This document shows positions 1-9,330 of a DNA stretch of 64,000 nt, one piece after another; the stretch's first letter is position 1; every line of letters begins with the position of its first letter. A program made the position numbers and the translations under genes. Below the pieces are notes generated by a model, which saw only the letters and a program-made list of their open reading frames with translations, was not told where the DNA came from and ran no database searches. The stretch comes from Sulfitobacter geojensis (GTDB lineage Bacteria > Pseudomonadota > Alphaproteobacteria > Rhodobacterales > Rhodobacteraceae). The DNA lies in NCBI RefSeq assembly GCF_000622325.1, contig NZ_JASE01000005.1, forward strand, positions 3,038,001 to 3,102,000. The letters are read 5' to 3'.

Positions 1-1660
1 TGAGAAGTCGGAGCTTTGCTTGCGACACGTCCTGAAATTCGTCCGCTAGAACCATTTTATATGGGCTTTTGAATGTGCCGCTCTCGATGTGGTGGATTGC
101 GGCCAGCAACATATCGTCAAAATCGACACTTTCTTCCGATTTCAAACGCCGCTGCCACTCATCAGCAACCCTCTCGTAAAGCCTCACAAAACGGCTCAGG
201 CGTTCGCGGTGACTTCGTTCAAGCTTGGTAATTGAGTTGTGGAGATCCTGATGGCTTAGGCCATTGCTTTTAACGTGCTGTTGAAACGCGCGGATTGTGG
301 AGGCCAACTGTTTTGTTGGGATGGGCTTTTGCCCAGGCGACGGGCGGCTCACATCAAATTCAAGGATCTCGCCGTGCTGCTCCAGCTCCAACCTTAAGCG
401 ATCAATGTCGTCGCCATTTCGTAAGCCGTGAGATGTGGTCTCAAAGAGTTGTGTCTCTTTTTCGTCGTGCAGCGTTCTTTTCCATTGGACTCCTGAAACA
501 TAGTCGACTGAAAAATGCGTCGGAGCTTTTTCTTCTTCATTCAGTGCAAAGTGCTCGTGATAGAGCCTGATACGGGGATAATAGAAATCAGGATGATACT
601 GTGAATATTCTTCAGTGACAGTGTCGTGTTCGTATGGGCGTTCGTATTCATATTGAACACCGTGATAGAAAAGAAAGTCGCAAATCATCCGCTCTTCTTG
701 GCTTTTCACGTACTTTCCGTCTGCAGTTTGAATGCTGCCTTGGCCGGTCGCGTCGGAGCGAGGTTGTTTGATGCTTTCCCACTCCCCAATATCACGCCCG
801 TAGACTGTCCTGAACATATCCCAGTCTAGTCTGAAGCGAGGATCTCGCTGTCGCAGGTCTTCCACAATATCTGAAATCGCTTGAACGTCTCTGCTAGACT
901 CAACCCAATCCGCCAATCTGGGTTTACGCCTTGTGCTTTTCCCGATCACTTCAAGACCAAAAGCATTAAAAGTCATTACGTTGATGCGTTCGACATTTTC
1001 TACGTCGCTGAGGCGTTCTTTGATGCGTGCTTCCAGTTCCACTTTCACGGACTTATTGAAAGCAAGTATCAGGATCTCTTCAGGCTGAGCGAGGCCTTCT
1101 TTTAACGCATATCCAACACGTGCAACTATAGTGGAGGTTTTCCCAGATCCGGCAGCTGCAACAATTTGAACTGCATCATCCATGCAGATACAGCAGTCCA
1201 TTTGCTCATCTGTCAAAGGGTTGCTTTCGACCGAGGAGAAAAAGTCGATCAGTTTTTCTTTCTGGCTAATTAGAAAACTGGAATTGTGACGTACAAACTC
1301 CAAACGCAGAGCTTCTTCGCACCTGTTTAAGCGTGAACTAGCAATTATATCTAATGCTATTGAAGCGCCCTGCGAAGCGTTTGGCTTTTCTAACGAGCCT
1401 CCATTTTCATAGGGCGGAAATTCCTGAGCAATCTCAGATGCTAAGTTTTTCGGGATCCATTCGCTCCAGTTGACGATAGGCTCCCATTCGTTGCGCCACT
1501 CCGAAAACTCTGAATCACTGTCAATAGAAGGCAGCTTTGGTTGCTCTGCTTTGTTAGGCGTTCTACGGAGCACAGAACTCGATGGTTGCCGTTTTTTATC
1601 ATCTCCGAGAAACGAGCCTATCCCGCCGATGATAGCAGCACCGATTATCAATTCTAACAT
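1..1660 (-). CDS. UvrD/HelD-like superfamily I DNA helicase with inserted nuclease-like domain (C-terminus outside window)
   Basis: The frame is open from the ATG at 1660 through the window edge (about 553 codons seen). Walker A (AAAGSGKTS) lies near residue 170 and the DEFQD Walker B near residue 540, both typical of UvrD/Rep helicases; the spacing and the LLAFNKS-like region resemble E. coli helicase IV (HelD). The N-terminus starts with a short hydrophobic stretch (MLELIIGAAIIGGIG). Between helicase motifs Ia and II, around residues 280-400, an extra segment contains PDFYYP and LYHEHF. In related helicases this segment resembles a PD-(D/E)XK restriction-type nuclease fold. The family role is ATP-driven DNA unwinding. 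A defence or repair role is my inference from the insert and the island setting. The region is visibly AT-richer than DNA right of 16.5 kb. Confidence 0.85.
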   Translation of the reverse strand, partial: MLELIIGAAIIGGIGSFLGDDKKRQPSSSVLRRTPNKAEQPKLPSIDSDSEFSEWRNEWEPIVNWSEWIPKNLASEIAQEFPPYENGGSLEKPNASQGASIALDIIASSRLNRCEEALRLEFVRHNSSFLISQKEKLIDFFSSVESNPLTDEQMDCCICMDDAVQIVAAAGSGKTSTIVARVGYALKEGLAQPEEILILAFNKSVKVELEARIKERLSDVENVERINVMTFNAFGLEVIGKSTRRKPRLADWVESSRDVQAISDIVEDLRQRDPRFRLDWDMFRTVYGRDIGEWESIKQPRSDATGQGSIQTADGKYVKSQEERMICDFLFYHGVQYEYERPYEHDTVTEEYSQYHPDFYYPRIRLYHEHFALNEEEKAPTHFSVDYVSGVQWKRTLHDEKETQLFETTSHGLRNGDDIDRLRLELEQHGEILEFDVSRPSPGQKPIPTKQLASTIRAFQQHVKSNGLSHQDLHNSITKLERSHRERLSRFVRLYERVADEWQRRLKSEESVDFDDMLLAAIHHIESGTFKSPYKMVLADEFQDVSQAKLRLL

Positions 1661-1777
1661 TCCGTACCTCTATGAAACAGAGTTGAAGATCGCCGTAGAA
1701 AAGCCTTAAAAAAATTTAAGCATCTTGCACTTAGCAGTTGTTACGCAAAGGGTTGCTCAACACTGCATCATTAGACT

Positions 1778-2167
1778 TTAGAACGGTGGATCATTGTCGA
1801 ATTTAGATGGCGGCTGCGGGTCGGTTACTATTTGTTCGCTTTCTGGCGTGTCACGTGGCTGTCCATCCGTGAAATAGATTTGGTAACCGTGTTCAGTACG
1901 GCTACGAACATGCGAACGTGCATTTGAAGTATCCCACGCAGAAAGATCTTCGTACGAACTAAATTGAGGCCCTAGAGTATATCCTTTTTCCTCCATAGTG
2001 CTTGACCAAGTACCTTTGCCGCCCATTCCTTTGGAGCTGGCACATGGTGACTCGCTTCTCCAAATCGACTCTTTGCTCCGACTTGAGAGTACACAACCCT
2101 GCGAGATGCTGTCGATAATATCAACCGCGTCTGCACCAGCACCGAATACATCTTCAAAATCACCCAT
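1778..2167 (-). CDS. hypothetical protein, 129 aa
   Basis: I do not recognise this protein. I chose the ATG at 2167 (MGDFEDVFGAG) because a strong GGGAGGG ribosome site lies just upstream; the frame stays open a further 26 codons but nothing there looks like a start. The protein is polar, rich in Ser, Asp and Gly, has no evident membrane segment, and ends in a proline-rich acidic tail (PPSKFDNDPPF). It lies 117 bp downstream of the helicase start on the same strand, so it precedes the helicase in transcription and could be co-transcribed with it. AT-rich like its neighbours. Confidence 0.5.
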   Translation of the reverse strand: MGDFEDVFGAGADAVDIIDSISQGCVLSSRSKESIWRSESPCASSKGMGGKGTWSSTMEEKGYTLGPQFSSYEDLSAWDTSNARSHVRSRTEHGYQIYFTDGQPRDTPESEQIVTDPQPPSKFDNDPPF

Positions 2168-2257
2168 TTTGGACCCTCCCTTATAGATACCGAAAATATA
2201 AAATGGGTTGGCGTCAAAATAATGACTTTTCTTAGCCGGAATCAAAATTCGTTCAAC

Positions 2258-2542
2258 TCACAGTTCGCCTCCTGACCTGCCCCCAGAAACTGCCAAACTG
2301 TCGTTCGGCGGTACGAAGCGGCCCTTCGCCTCGGCTAAACGAGCACAGGGGGCGGCACGAAAGCGTGACAGGTCCACTTCTAGCGTCTCGCGCTTGCGCC
2401 ATTTGGATACTGTTTTGACATTGATCCCAAGTTCCCGGCTTAGCGCCGCGTTCGTAGCTTGCGATCGCTGTATTGCTGCTCTGACGGCGTGCGTAGTCGT
2501 GGCGCAGCCATGACGTACTTGTCCCATAATGCTTCCTTCCAT
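2258..2542 (-). pseudogene. IS481-family transposase, N-terminal remnant
   Basis: The first 55 or so residues (MGQVRHGCATTTHAVRAAI, then a helix-turn-helix ending TVSKWRKR) match the N-terminal DNA-binding part of IS481-type transposases, which normally run past 300 residues with a DDE catalytic core. After WRKRETLE the reading continues into unrelated sequence and stops, so the catalytic core is absent. The likely original start is the ATG at 2527. I could not find terminal inverted repeats or the rest of the element. It is a scar of past IS activity between the helicase pair and the sensor-kinase trio. Confidence 0.75.
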
Positions 2543-2672
2543 TCTAAAGAACAGATCGCACCCTCAAACCGTGGGATCAAACGCCTAGGCACTGCCGCCA
2601 ACGGCCAACACCAAAACCGCAGAAAATGCCGCGTATAACTGCCACTAAGTCGTATAGTCTATACAGTTGGTA

Positions 2673-3182
2673 CTAGTTTATACGGCTCGTTAGCTGCTTT
2701 ACACTTTTTTCAAAAACCTTCTTGTCGATGTCATCGAGTCCTGCACTAGCTTTTTGCATGTGCAAAATAGACTTTGCATTACCCAGCTCTGTAGCAAGTG
2801 AGTGCGTGGCAGCCCAACGAATTTCCCGGTCTTTGGACTCCAGTTGAAGATGAAGCAATGCACGCCGTATTTCCAAATCCTTTTCGTAGAAAATTCTATC
2901 CGCAATCGTCCAATTTGCATCGGCATTTCGTATCAATTCACTAAACGCCGAACGTTGTACTAAAATCGCTGAATTTAATTTCTCAAAACAACTTGTAGTC
3001 AGTTCTGCCCGACGACCTAAGTCATCCACTTGCTGCTGGATACTCTCAATTCTATCGAGAACCCCATAGATCCCGTCCTGACTCCTTTTTTCTCGCCAAA
3101 ATGCAAGTATTGAAGGTAGCCCGAGAGAAAAAGCTATCAACAGACCTGCTATTGCAATACTTGTTGGAATATCGATAGACAT
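2673..3182 (-). CDS. small membrane-anchored coiled-coil protein
   Basis: 169 aa. Residues about 9-28 form one hydrophobic membrane segment (IAIAGLLIAFSLGLPSILAF) followed by a basic turn, which predicts a cytoplasmic C-terminus. Residues about 40-75 have heptad-like helix (GVLDRIESIQQQVDDLGRR), and the remainder is helical and charged. No enzymatic motif is visible. Its ATG directly abuts the TAG of the upstream receiver gene (no spacer), so it is the third gene of a kinase-receiver-membrane operon and is probably translationally coupled. It may be the output or localisation partner of that system; this is inference from position only. Confidence 0.6.
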   Translation of the reverse strand: MSIDIPTSIAIAGLLIAFSLGLPSILAFWREKRSQDGIYGVLDRIESIQQQVDDLGRRAELTTSCFEKLNSAILVQRSAFSELIRNADANWTIADRIFYEKDLEIRRALLHLQLESKDREIRWAATHSLATELGNAKSILHMQKASAGLDDIDKKVFEKSVKQLTSRIN

Positions 3183-3644
3183 CTATGGTAACAAGCTCTC
3201 AATCTTGTCGGCAAGGGAAACTGGAGAACTATAGTCCATTTTGCGGAGAATTTCAATTTTACGAGGCCCACAGCGATCGCGAATTGCCTTAAGAAGTTTT
3301 CGATCACTCGCCGCAGTCAAAACGACAAATCGCCTTGGGAAAACATCCGGTCTTGCATTGGCTAGATAATCGATCAATAGAAGACCAGTCTTCAGAAAGT
3401 CCTCTGTTTCGGTCCGACTAAATTTGGAAACACCCTTGTCTTCTGTAGCCAACATTATGTCGATAACAGCCAATTCTACATCGTTCGCCTTTTCCAATGT
3501 TTCGTAGGCAATATCTGCATTTGGGAGACTATCCACGCTTCGGTTTCGAAGTCTGAGAGGCACGGAGTACTCCTGTACATATGGAACGTCTTCATCAACA
3601 AAATAAATCACTCTAGACACCAAATATTGGAATTTTGACTGCAA
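3183..3644 (-). CDS. single-domain response-regulator receiver protein
   Basis: 153 aa with the layout of a CheY-like receiver and nothing else: an acidic triplet region (YFVDEDVPYV, residues 14-23), a probable phospho-acceptor Asp in LAVIDIML, a Thr in VVLTAAS and a Lys in ILRKMDY. An insertion after the acceptor Asp makes it longer than CheY (about 120 aa). It has no DNA-binding domain, so output is presumably by protein contact. The gene starts inside the 3' end of the histidine kinase gene (32-bp overlap) and abuts the membrane-protein gene, which argues that the three act together. Confidence 0.7.
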   Translation of the reverse strand: MQSKFQYLVSRVIYFVDEDVPYVQEYSVPLRLRNRSVDSLPNADIAYETLEKANDVELAVIDIMLATEDKGVSKFSRTETEDFLKTGLLLIDYLANARPDVFPRRFVVLTAASDRKLLKAIRDRCGPRKIEILRKMDYSSPVSLADKIESLLP

Positions 3645-5427
3645 AACACGTAGTATACTCTCCGTCCCGTTTATCTCTCAGGTATTCAATACTGCCCATG
3701 AGATGCTCCATGATGAACCGGCACTGATACAATCCAATTCCAGCGCCACTGGTTCGCCTCCTCATCGCATTTTCAGCCTGGTACGTCTCATTAAAAATGT
3801 AGTCCGCATCTTCTTCCGGTATGCCAATTCCATTGTCGCATACGCAGACAGAGACGAAGTCCTCCTCCAAACACCAAGATATCCGGACCTTAGCTTCTCG
3901 AGAAGTCTGGGAGTACTTCACGGAATTTTCAACCAAATTCTTAAAGACGATCAAAAGCAACTCCACATCCGTCAAAATCTGCGGGATCGTCAGATACGCA
4001 TGCTCGACCACATGATCCGTCATTGACGAGGAGGGTGCCGCCTTTGTGAAATCATCAATTGCCACCTTGAACCCTGGAGCCGAATAGCATCGCGCTACTG
4101 AAGAAATGTAGTCAGGTAATTTCGAAATTACTTCCCCAAAAAGATTCGCCTGAGTAAGAATGATCTTCGGAAGTTCTCTTTCGTCACGCGTCTTAAACAC
4201 ACGTACTTGCTCGTGGATGCTTTGCATGAACGCCAAGGAATTTGGCAGTGAGTGAGATATATAGTCCGGAAAATGAATTTTTTGCTTTGCAAATTCATCG
4301 ATGTTGTGCAGCGCACCTAGAACAGTCAGAACATTATTCTCCAAACTATGAACAACACGTTCAAACTCACTTGTTTTCGCCTCAACTTTTTTGAACATGT
4401 GAATAACAACGCTGCATAGGTTTAAGAAATAGTCGACGACTAGTTTGTCTTCCCAGGAAAAGCTGGAGATCTTTCTATGCGAGTTGTGTGATAACACTTT
4501 GTTTGTTAGCCTAAGGACTCCATAACATTTGGCTTTCTGTCCCGACATCAGTCCTAGAAAGTTGGGCGAGAAGAATGGTGTTACCATTGCGGAATGAAAT
4601 CGACTCTCTGTTGCTTCTCGATATTTAGGTGCCGAACTGGCTATTTCCTGAATGTCAATTTCTTTTGCCGTTTCCTGCAAAAACGATTGTACTGTTAGAT
4701 GCTCAGTATCATTCATTCGATAAAACGCATCGGCCTTTCGAACTGTCTTGTCCTGAAGACCAGTGGTCGCTGCCAACCGCAAACAATCGGCACGTTCATC
4801 ATACAAAAAAAACGATCCCGCTTCGAATCCTGCTGAGGTTAAGTTTTGCAAGGCTTTGTGTAGAAAGCTGTAGTGATCAGAAACTGACATAGCTTTCTCG
4901 ATCATTTGATCACGTAAGTTATGCAAGGTGACATTTGTCGAAGCACTTAACGCATGATCAATGGCCGTTTGGATGCTACCAACATTTTCAATCAAACGCT
5001 TTGTGTCTTTCGAGTTCTTGGTATAAAGGCAGATAGAAAGAGAAAAATCCTGATCAGCGATAAATCGCAACGAGATAGGAAGCACGACTGCCGAAGTTAG
5101 CTGGTATTTCGAAATCAAGTCTTGATCACGAAATCCCGAAGCGTCCTTCAATGAATGAACGAGTTCAGGCTTGCCATTTTTTACAACTCTTCCCGCTAAA
5201 GAATCCAGTCCAAGAGAAAAGTCGAGGTAGTTCCTGTAACGAAACCCCACTTGACCGCGCAAAACCAGCCCAGTTTTAGATACGTTGAGTGAATACATCG
5301 AGCATGCGGCCAGGTTGAATTGCTCCCGTAAAATCTCCAATATCTTTTGCTCAGCTGGAGCTATCTCCAACTGAGAGGTTTCCATTATCTGTAGGAAAAA
5401 GTTCTCGTTGAGCTTTGTCTCAGACAT
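3613..5427 (-). CDS. GAF-domain sensor histidine kinase
   Basis: 604 aa, soluble, no membrane segment. Two GAF-like regions are visible (about residues 25-155 and 185-345; SLAGRVVKNGKPE, GSFFLYDERADCLRLAATTG). A dimerisation helix follows with the probable phospho-acceptor His360 in VVHSLENN. The C-terminal ATPase domain has an N box (KNLVENSVKYS, about 496-506), a G1 box (CDNGIGIP) and a G2 box (TSGAGIGL). The kinase should autophosphorylate and pass phosphate to the overlapping downstream receiver. The signal is unknown; GAF domains commonly bind small molecules or chromophores. It is the first gene of a three-gene operon in AT-rich island DNA. Confidence 0.8.
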   Translation of the reverse strand: MSETKLNENFFLQIMETSQLEIAPAEQKILEILREQFNLAACSMYSLNVSKTGLVLRGQVGFRYRNYLDFSLGLDSLAGRVVKNGKPELVHSLKDASGFRDQDLISKYQLTSAVVLPISLRFIADQDFSLSICLYTKNSKDTKRLIENVGSIQTAIDHALSASTNVTLHNLRDQMIEKAMSVSDHYSFLHKALQNLTSAGFEAGSFFLYDERADCLRLAATTGLQDKTVRKADAFYRMNDTEHLTVQSFLQETAKEIDIQEIASSAPKYREATESRFHSAMVTPFFSPNFLGLMSGQKAKCYGVLRLTNKVLSHNSHRKISSFSWEDKLVVDYFLNLCSVVIHMFKKVEAKTSEFERVVHSLENNVLTVLGALHNIDEFAKQKIHFPDYISHSLPNSLAFMQSIHEQVRVFKTRDERELPKIILTQANLFGEVISKLPDYISSVARCYSAPGFKVAIDDFTKAAPSSSMTDHVVEHAYLTIPQILTDVELLLIVFKNLVENSVKYSQTSREAKVRISWCLEEDFVSVCVCDNGIGIPEEDADYIFNETYQAENAMRRRTSGAGIGLYQCRFIMEHLMGSIEYLRDKRDGEYTTCFAVKIPIFGV

Positions 5428-6216
5428 AAAAATCTCGCTAAACCTTGTTGCAAGTTGATTTCACTGCCCCGCGATGTCAATGGTTTTCGTACTACGATGC
5501 TCGTATTGCACTAGATAAATTGGAAATTTGGGTTGTGGATCGCCAGCATATGATACTCTTACTTAGCGTCATCGATCGCTTTCTCCGCGCAAAGCTATTT
5601 TTTGAAGATCGTTTAAAACGAATGTGAAAACCCAACCGCCCTGAACAAGGAGCCAACAGGCTAACCAACTTTGTTGGTGAGTAACCGCTTTCACCAGAAG
5701 TAGAGATTATTGACTTACTCGCGGAACGGAGCACAAGAGTTTAACAAGCTGTTTCCGGTGAACTGAAAACCGTTAGAGATTTCGCCGCAGCAGATATTGC
5801 ATGAAAGGCCGCCCCATCCGCGTCCCGCAGGTCTGATCAATTTGCGGCGACAGTGCGGTCTGGATTCAGGTGTTCAACCCAGTTTTGAATGACGGCTCTA
5901 GCGACCGAGACTGCAATGCAGCGACGATCGTGTTGTAAGAGTGAATGGATGCTGCGTCAGCAAAGGCGCGAACTTGAATGGCGGCAATGTCCGCTGACCT
6001 ACGTTTGAGCCAAAAAATTGCTGCACGATGCAAGAACGGTTGCAATGTCGGGCCGCATTGCAGCATTTGAACCCAGTCGTGAAGGGCCGATTTGGGCCGA
6101 GAGAAGCAGCAGGTCCCAACAATTACCTGGAAATAGTTTGCCGCGCTCGCAGCTTGCGAATGGTGTTGCAACGCAGATAATCTGGCTTCGAAATTATTCG
6201 ATTGCGGGAGGCGATA
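5428..6216. other. intergenic stretch without a supported gene
   Basis: About 790 bp separate the start of the sensor kinase gene from the next gene. Short open frames exist on both strands (for example 5445-5627 plus, 5492-5734 minus, 5866-6333 minus), but none has a convincing ribosome site together with recognisable protein sequence. Base composition shifts here from AT-rich (left) to GC-rich (right of about 5750), so this may be a junction between DNA of different origin. No IS ends were recognised. Confidence 0.5.
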
Positions 6217-7892
6217 ATGTTTGCACGCAGCATAAAGAATGCCCTGAACGAACTGGCCGAGGCGTCCGACATCACTTCCAATCAGGCCAGCCTTGAACGC
6301 AGCAGCACAGCGTTGCTGCACGATCCCGAGCACGGGGAATCGCTGGTGCGCGCGTTAGGCAGCATTGAGCCGGATCAGAATGCGATTAACGAAATGTTGC
6401 AAGTTCTCACATCAGCGCTTGATGGTGCGCGGATGGCACAGGAAGGCGGTCAAGCGCGCGGCGGGGTTCTTATCGCGAGGTTGGAGGGTACCGTAGCGCA
6501 ACTCGCAAGCAAAGGCGCGCTTACCATGTATGGCAGTCTGAGCTTGTCGCGGGCCTGGGTGCGGGCGGGGCTTGTCCCACCAGAACAACTTGGAAAGGCT
6601 GGAGAGGCTCCGAATGAGCCGGGACTGGGTCCACTGAATCCCGATCAGGCCGAGGCGATGTTTGACGATGTGTTTGGTGAGTTGATCGAGCAAGCCGATG
6701 GCGACGTCACTGTGCTGCACGAGGCTCTAGGCGAAATGCTGCCGTCGCTGCCTGCTGACGTGCGCGGGATGATCGTTTCGACGACAACGGCCCGGCCGGA
6801 TGGCATATTCGGGCGGCTGGGCTGTGCGTTCCTGGTTGATCCGTCCGAAGACACCCGACTGGCGGCTGCACTGGGTCTGGCCGACCGGCTCGCCAAAGGA
6901 TCTCTCGAGGCGGAGGTAGCGGCACAATTGATCATTCTCCGCAGTTGGTTACCCAGTGATGCGGCCCGAGCAAAGCTAGACGACGTTCTGCGCGATGCCA
7001 TGCGGAAAGGAGTTTCCCGCGGTGCGATCACCGAACCGTGGACGCTTCACAAGGTCCTGGCCACCATGCCAGACGGCAGCGGTGCGCAAAGTATCGGGGT
7101 GTCGCTGCAATCTGGCAGTCGTCGGGTGCTGGCGATGCTGTTGCTGAAACAGGATTTCGGCATCAATGATGCCTATGTGGTCCCCTGCGCCTCAGCCTCA
7201 GAGCAGCGTAACATTTTGGCCAGCCTTGAGGCCGAAACCAATGCGATGGCAGTGTCGCCCGATTATCTGAGCAGCGCGCTGGAACTGTCGCTGGGCGATG
7301 GATTGGCCCATGGGCTGCCACCCGCACCCGGTCTGGTCGAGATTGCCGAGCTATGTGGCCTGACCGGGCTGCACCCTCGGAACCAAACCACCGCTGCGCT
7401 GCTGAACACGCCGGACCCCGGCGACGAGCTTGCCGCTTGCTCGCCTCAGGCCCGAGGCAGGCTGATCAACACCAGTGAATACTGGGTTGAAGATCACCCA
7501 CTCACCGACTGCTGGTTCGAGGACAGCGACGCCTCGCGTGCGGCACTGGACAAACCGCGCACGCCGCGTGCCATGGATACGGCTCTGTGGAAATCGCTGG
7601 AAGGTCGCCGCGACTGGTGGGCTCGGATCATCGCGCACTCGGCGATGCTGTTGAAGGCAGGCGGGCATGACGAGCTGAGAGCTTTGTCGCGACAGCACAG
7701 GCCCTGCTTGCGGGCCGCGCTCTGCGCAAGATCCCAATTATGCTGGACATTCATGAGCAGACGATTGGTGCATGGTTGTATGGTGGCGCGCCGGAGGATA
7801 GCTTTGCCCCCGAGATCGAGTTGCAAATGCTAGGTGAAACCGATGACCTCCCTGCCCCGCCCGCACCAGAGGAAAAGGGTGAACTGGCTTAG
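6217..7892 (+). pseudogene. conserved hypothetical protein, frameshifted near its C-terminus
   Basis: The ATG at 6217 (MFARSIKNALNELAEASD) follows GGGAGG, so I prefer it to the in-frame TTG 15 bp upstream. The protein is helical, Ala/Leu-rich and soluble; I do not recognise the family. Near 7682 the coding signature moves to another frame: a single missing base in AGAGCTTTGTCGCG would restore a reading that continues as ATAQALLAGRALRKIPIMLD and ends in EEKGELA at a TAG at 7890-7892. Without it the frame runs on to 7833 with an Arg/Cys-rich non-native tail. This is a real frameshift or a sequencing error. Together with two more damaged genes downstream, decay is the simpler reading. Confidence 0.6.
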
Positions 7893-7964
7893 ATACTGAA
7901 ACCCACGACACTGTCATCAGAGACAGTCGATGGCTGCCTTACCGCAATTTGCATCGCTCCGAAG

Positions 7965-8339
7965 ATGATCATACCTGATCGCTGGCTGACGCCGGTGCTG
8001 AAAGAAGCACTCCCCGATATACCCGCGCCCAACATGCAACGGTTTCTTGATGTGCTGTTGCACCGCTTTATCGCGACGCTCGCGAACTTGTCTGACCCTG
8101 TGGATTTGGAGCGCATTTTCAGAAGCATGAGCACCGCTGGCCGGCGTGACTGGTCACAAGGATTTTAAGAGGGCAAACAGAACTTCAAAACATCTTGGCC
8201 TGCAAGGGCGCTAGGCCCTAATGACAAGGCGATGCTGCGTCAGATTGAAACCATGACGAGCGATCCTGCGACAGCGGTCAGCGCAATCCCTGTACTTGCC
8301 GCGTGGCTGACCAGGAGAATGGGTGCAGTTGGTCGTTGA
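7965..8339 (+). pseudogene. hypothetical protein interrupted by an in-frame stop
   Basis: The frame begins at the ATG at 7965 (MIIPDRWLTPVLKEALPDI) and reaches a TAA at 8166-8168. Protein-like sequence then resumes in the same frame (MLRQIETMTSDPATAVSAIP and AAWLTRRMGAVGR) to a TGA at 8337-8339. One nonsense mutation in a former gene of about 124 codons explains this. I do not recognise the product. It follows the frameshifted gene on the same strand, so the two may once have formed an operon. Confidence 0.4.
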
Positions 8340-8455
8340 GGCTCTGCCCTTGTATGCAGTTACCGGACCGACCCGTTCGGCCAATCGGGTCATGCGCCGC
8401 CAAAGCCTGTGGCACCGCAATCATTGGTCAGCTACACATCGCTCACATCGCCGCT

Positions 8456-8743
8456 TCAAGGCAGAGAAATCACGTTAAGGGCGAAGCAGTGCCTCCGGCC
8501 GGAACCTGTGGGCGCATCAGGGTCATTGAGCGTGACGGCAAAGCTTTTGGTGCCCTCGGGTGCGCCTGACCACTCCAGCGTGGGGCCGACATTGCCGCCT
8601 GCACAGCCGAAGCCTTCGAAGAGGAAATCACTGCTCAGTTGCTGACTCTCGGCAATGTCGGGGTTGGTCAGAGCAAAGGCAGGACGTAAGGGCCGGGCGC
8701 GTTTCAAATATGCGCTGCTCTCTAGATGGCCGCCGTTTGCCAA
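8456..8743 (-). pseudogene. PEBP / YbhB-YbcL (Raf kinase inhibitor-like) protein, truncated remnant
   Basis: The middle of this frame carries typical bacterial PEBP sequence: FALTNPDIAESQQL, then FEGFGCAGGNVGPTLEWSG, then SFAVTLNDPDAPTGSG. Intact members run about 150-180 aa and continue after the DPDAPTGSG motif with a Trp/His-rich segment. Here the reading turns into unrelated sequence (RRHCFALN) and stops, so roughly the C-terminal half is lost. The family binds phosphate-like ligands; no function is expected of this fragment. Confidence 0.7.
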
Positions 8744-8871
8744 GCACCCTCACAGCAAGCCGCACTCCTCCTGAGTGCTGAGTTGTAAAGCTTTCAAACC
8801 AGCCAGCGCATCAACAGCGCTACGATCAGGCTTGTCAGCAGAGCGTCTACACGTCCCAACTGGCGCTGGCG

Positions 8872-8901
8872 TTGACTAAAACAGCATAGTGCCACTAGAC
8901 T
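8872..8901 (+). promoter_or_regulatory. candidate sigma70-type promoter
   Basis: TTGACT at 8872-8877 and TAGACT at 8896-8901 are separated by 18 bp, a reasonable vegetative promoter. It lies 67 bp upstream of the ATG at 8969 on the same strand. Seen by eye only. Confidence 0.35.
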
Positions 8902-8968
8902 TATGGAGAAACATGAGTTCCGATGCGTGAGAATTTCACCACTACGCATCGTATCGCAGGAGTTCGTT

Positions 8969-9280
8969 ATGCACACTGATCTCAAATCTCGCAGACGGTT
9001 GCTGGTCAATGCTAGCCAAAGCTATGTCGTTGCTGATGGCGCATGGCAACAGGGGCTACGCGAGGCCGGGGCATTTATCCCAGATGCTATCAACCACAAC
9101 GTCTGGAAAATTGGAAATCCCGGATCACGTATCCGCAAGCTCTACGAGGCACGGGACCACGCATTACAGCGGTTGGTCGTTGCCCAGCTCAAAATACAAT
9201 CGGCCAAGAAACGGATCCAGGATCGGCAGTCACGAACATCTCATGCCACCCTGTTTCTTGAAGTTCACCATGAGCTTTGA
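8969..9280 (+). CDS. small conserved hypothetical protein
   Basis: 103 aa from the ATG at 8969 (MHTDLKSRRRLLVNASQSYV), chosen over the upstream ATG at 8903 because AGGAG sits seven bases before it. The protein is basic and helical, with a Lys/Arg/Gln-rich region (RIRKLYEARDHALQRL, QSAKKRIQDRQSR), and has no membrane segment or signal peptide. I do not recognise a named family; the composition suggests a nucleic-acid-associated or scaffold-like protein, which is only a guess. It stands alone, convergent with the TrmO-like gene. Confidence 0.55.
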   Translation: MHTDLKSRRRLLVNASQSYVVADGAWQQGLREAGAFIPDAINHNVWKIGNPGSRIRKLYEARDHALQRLVVAQLKIQSAKKRIQDRQSRTSHATLFLEVHHEL

Positions 9281-9330
9281 ATAGTGGAATCCGGGTTGTA
9301 CTCACCTACCCTGTCCCGGCGTTGAGTTAA

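Noticed and set aside
5866..6333. 155-aa minus-strand frame upstream of the frameshifted gene
   Set aside because: Overlaps the 5' end of the gene at 6217, has no clear ribosome site and no recognisable domain.
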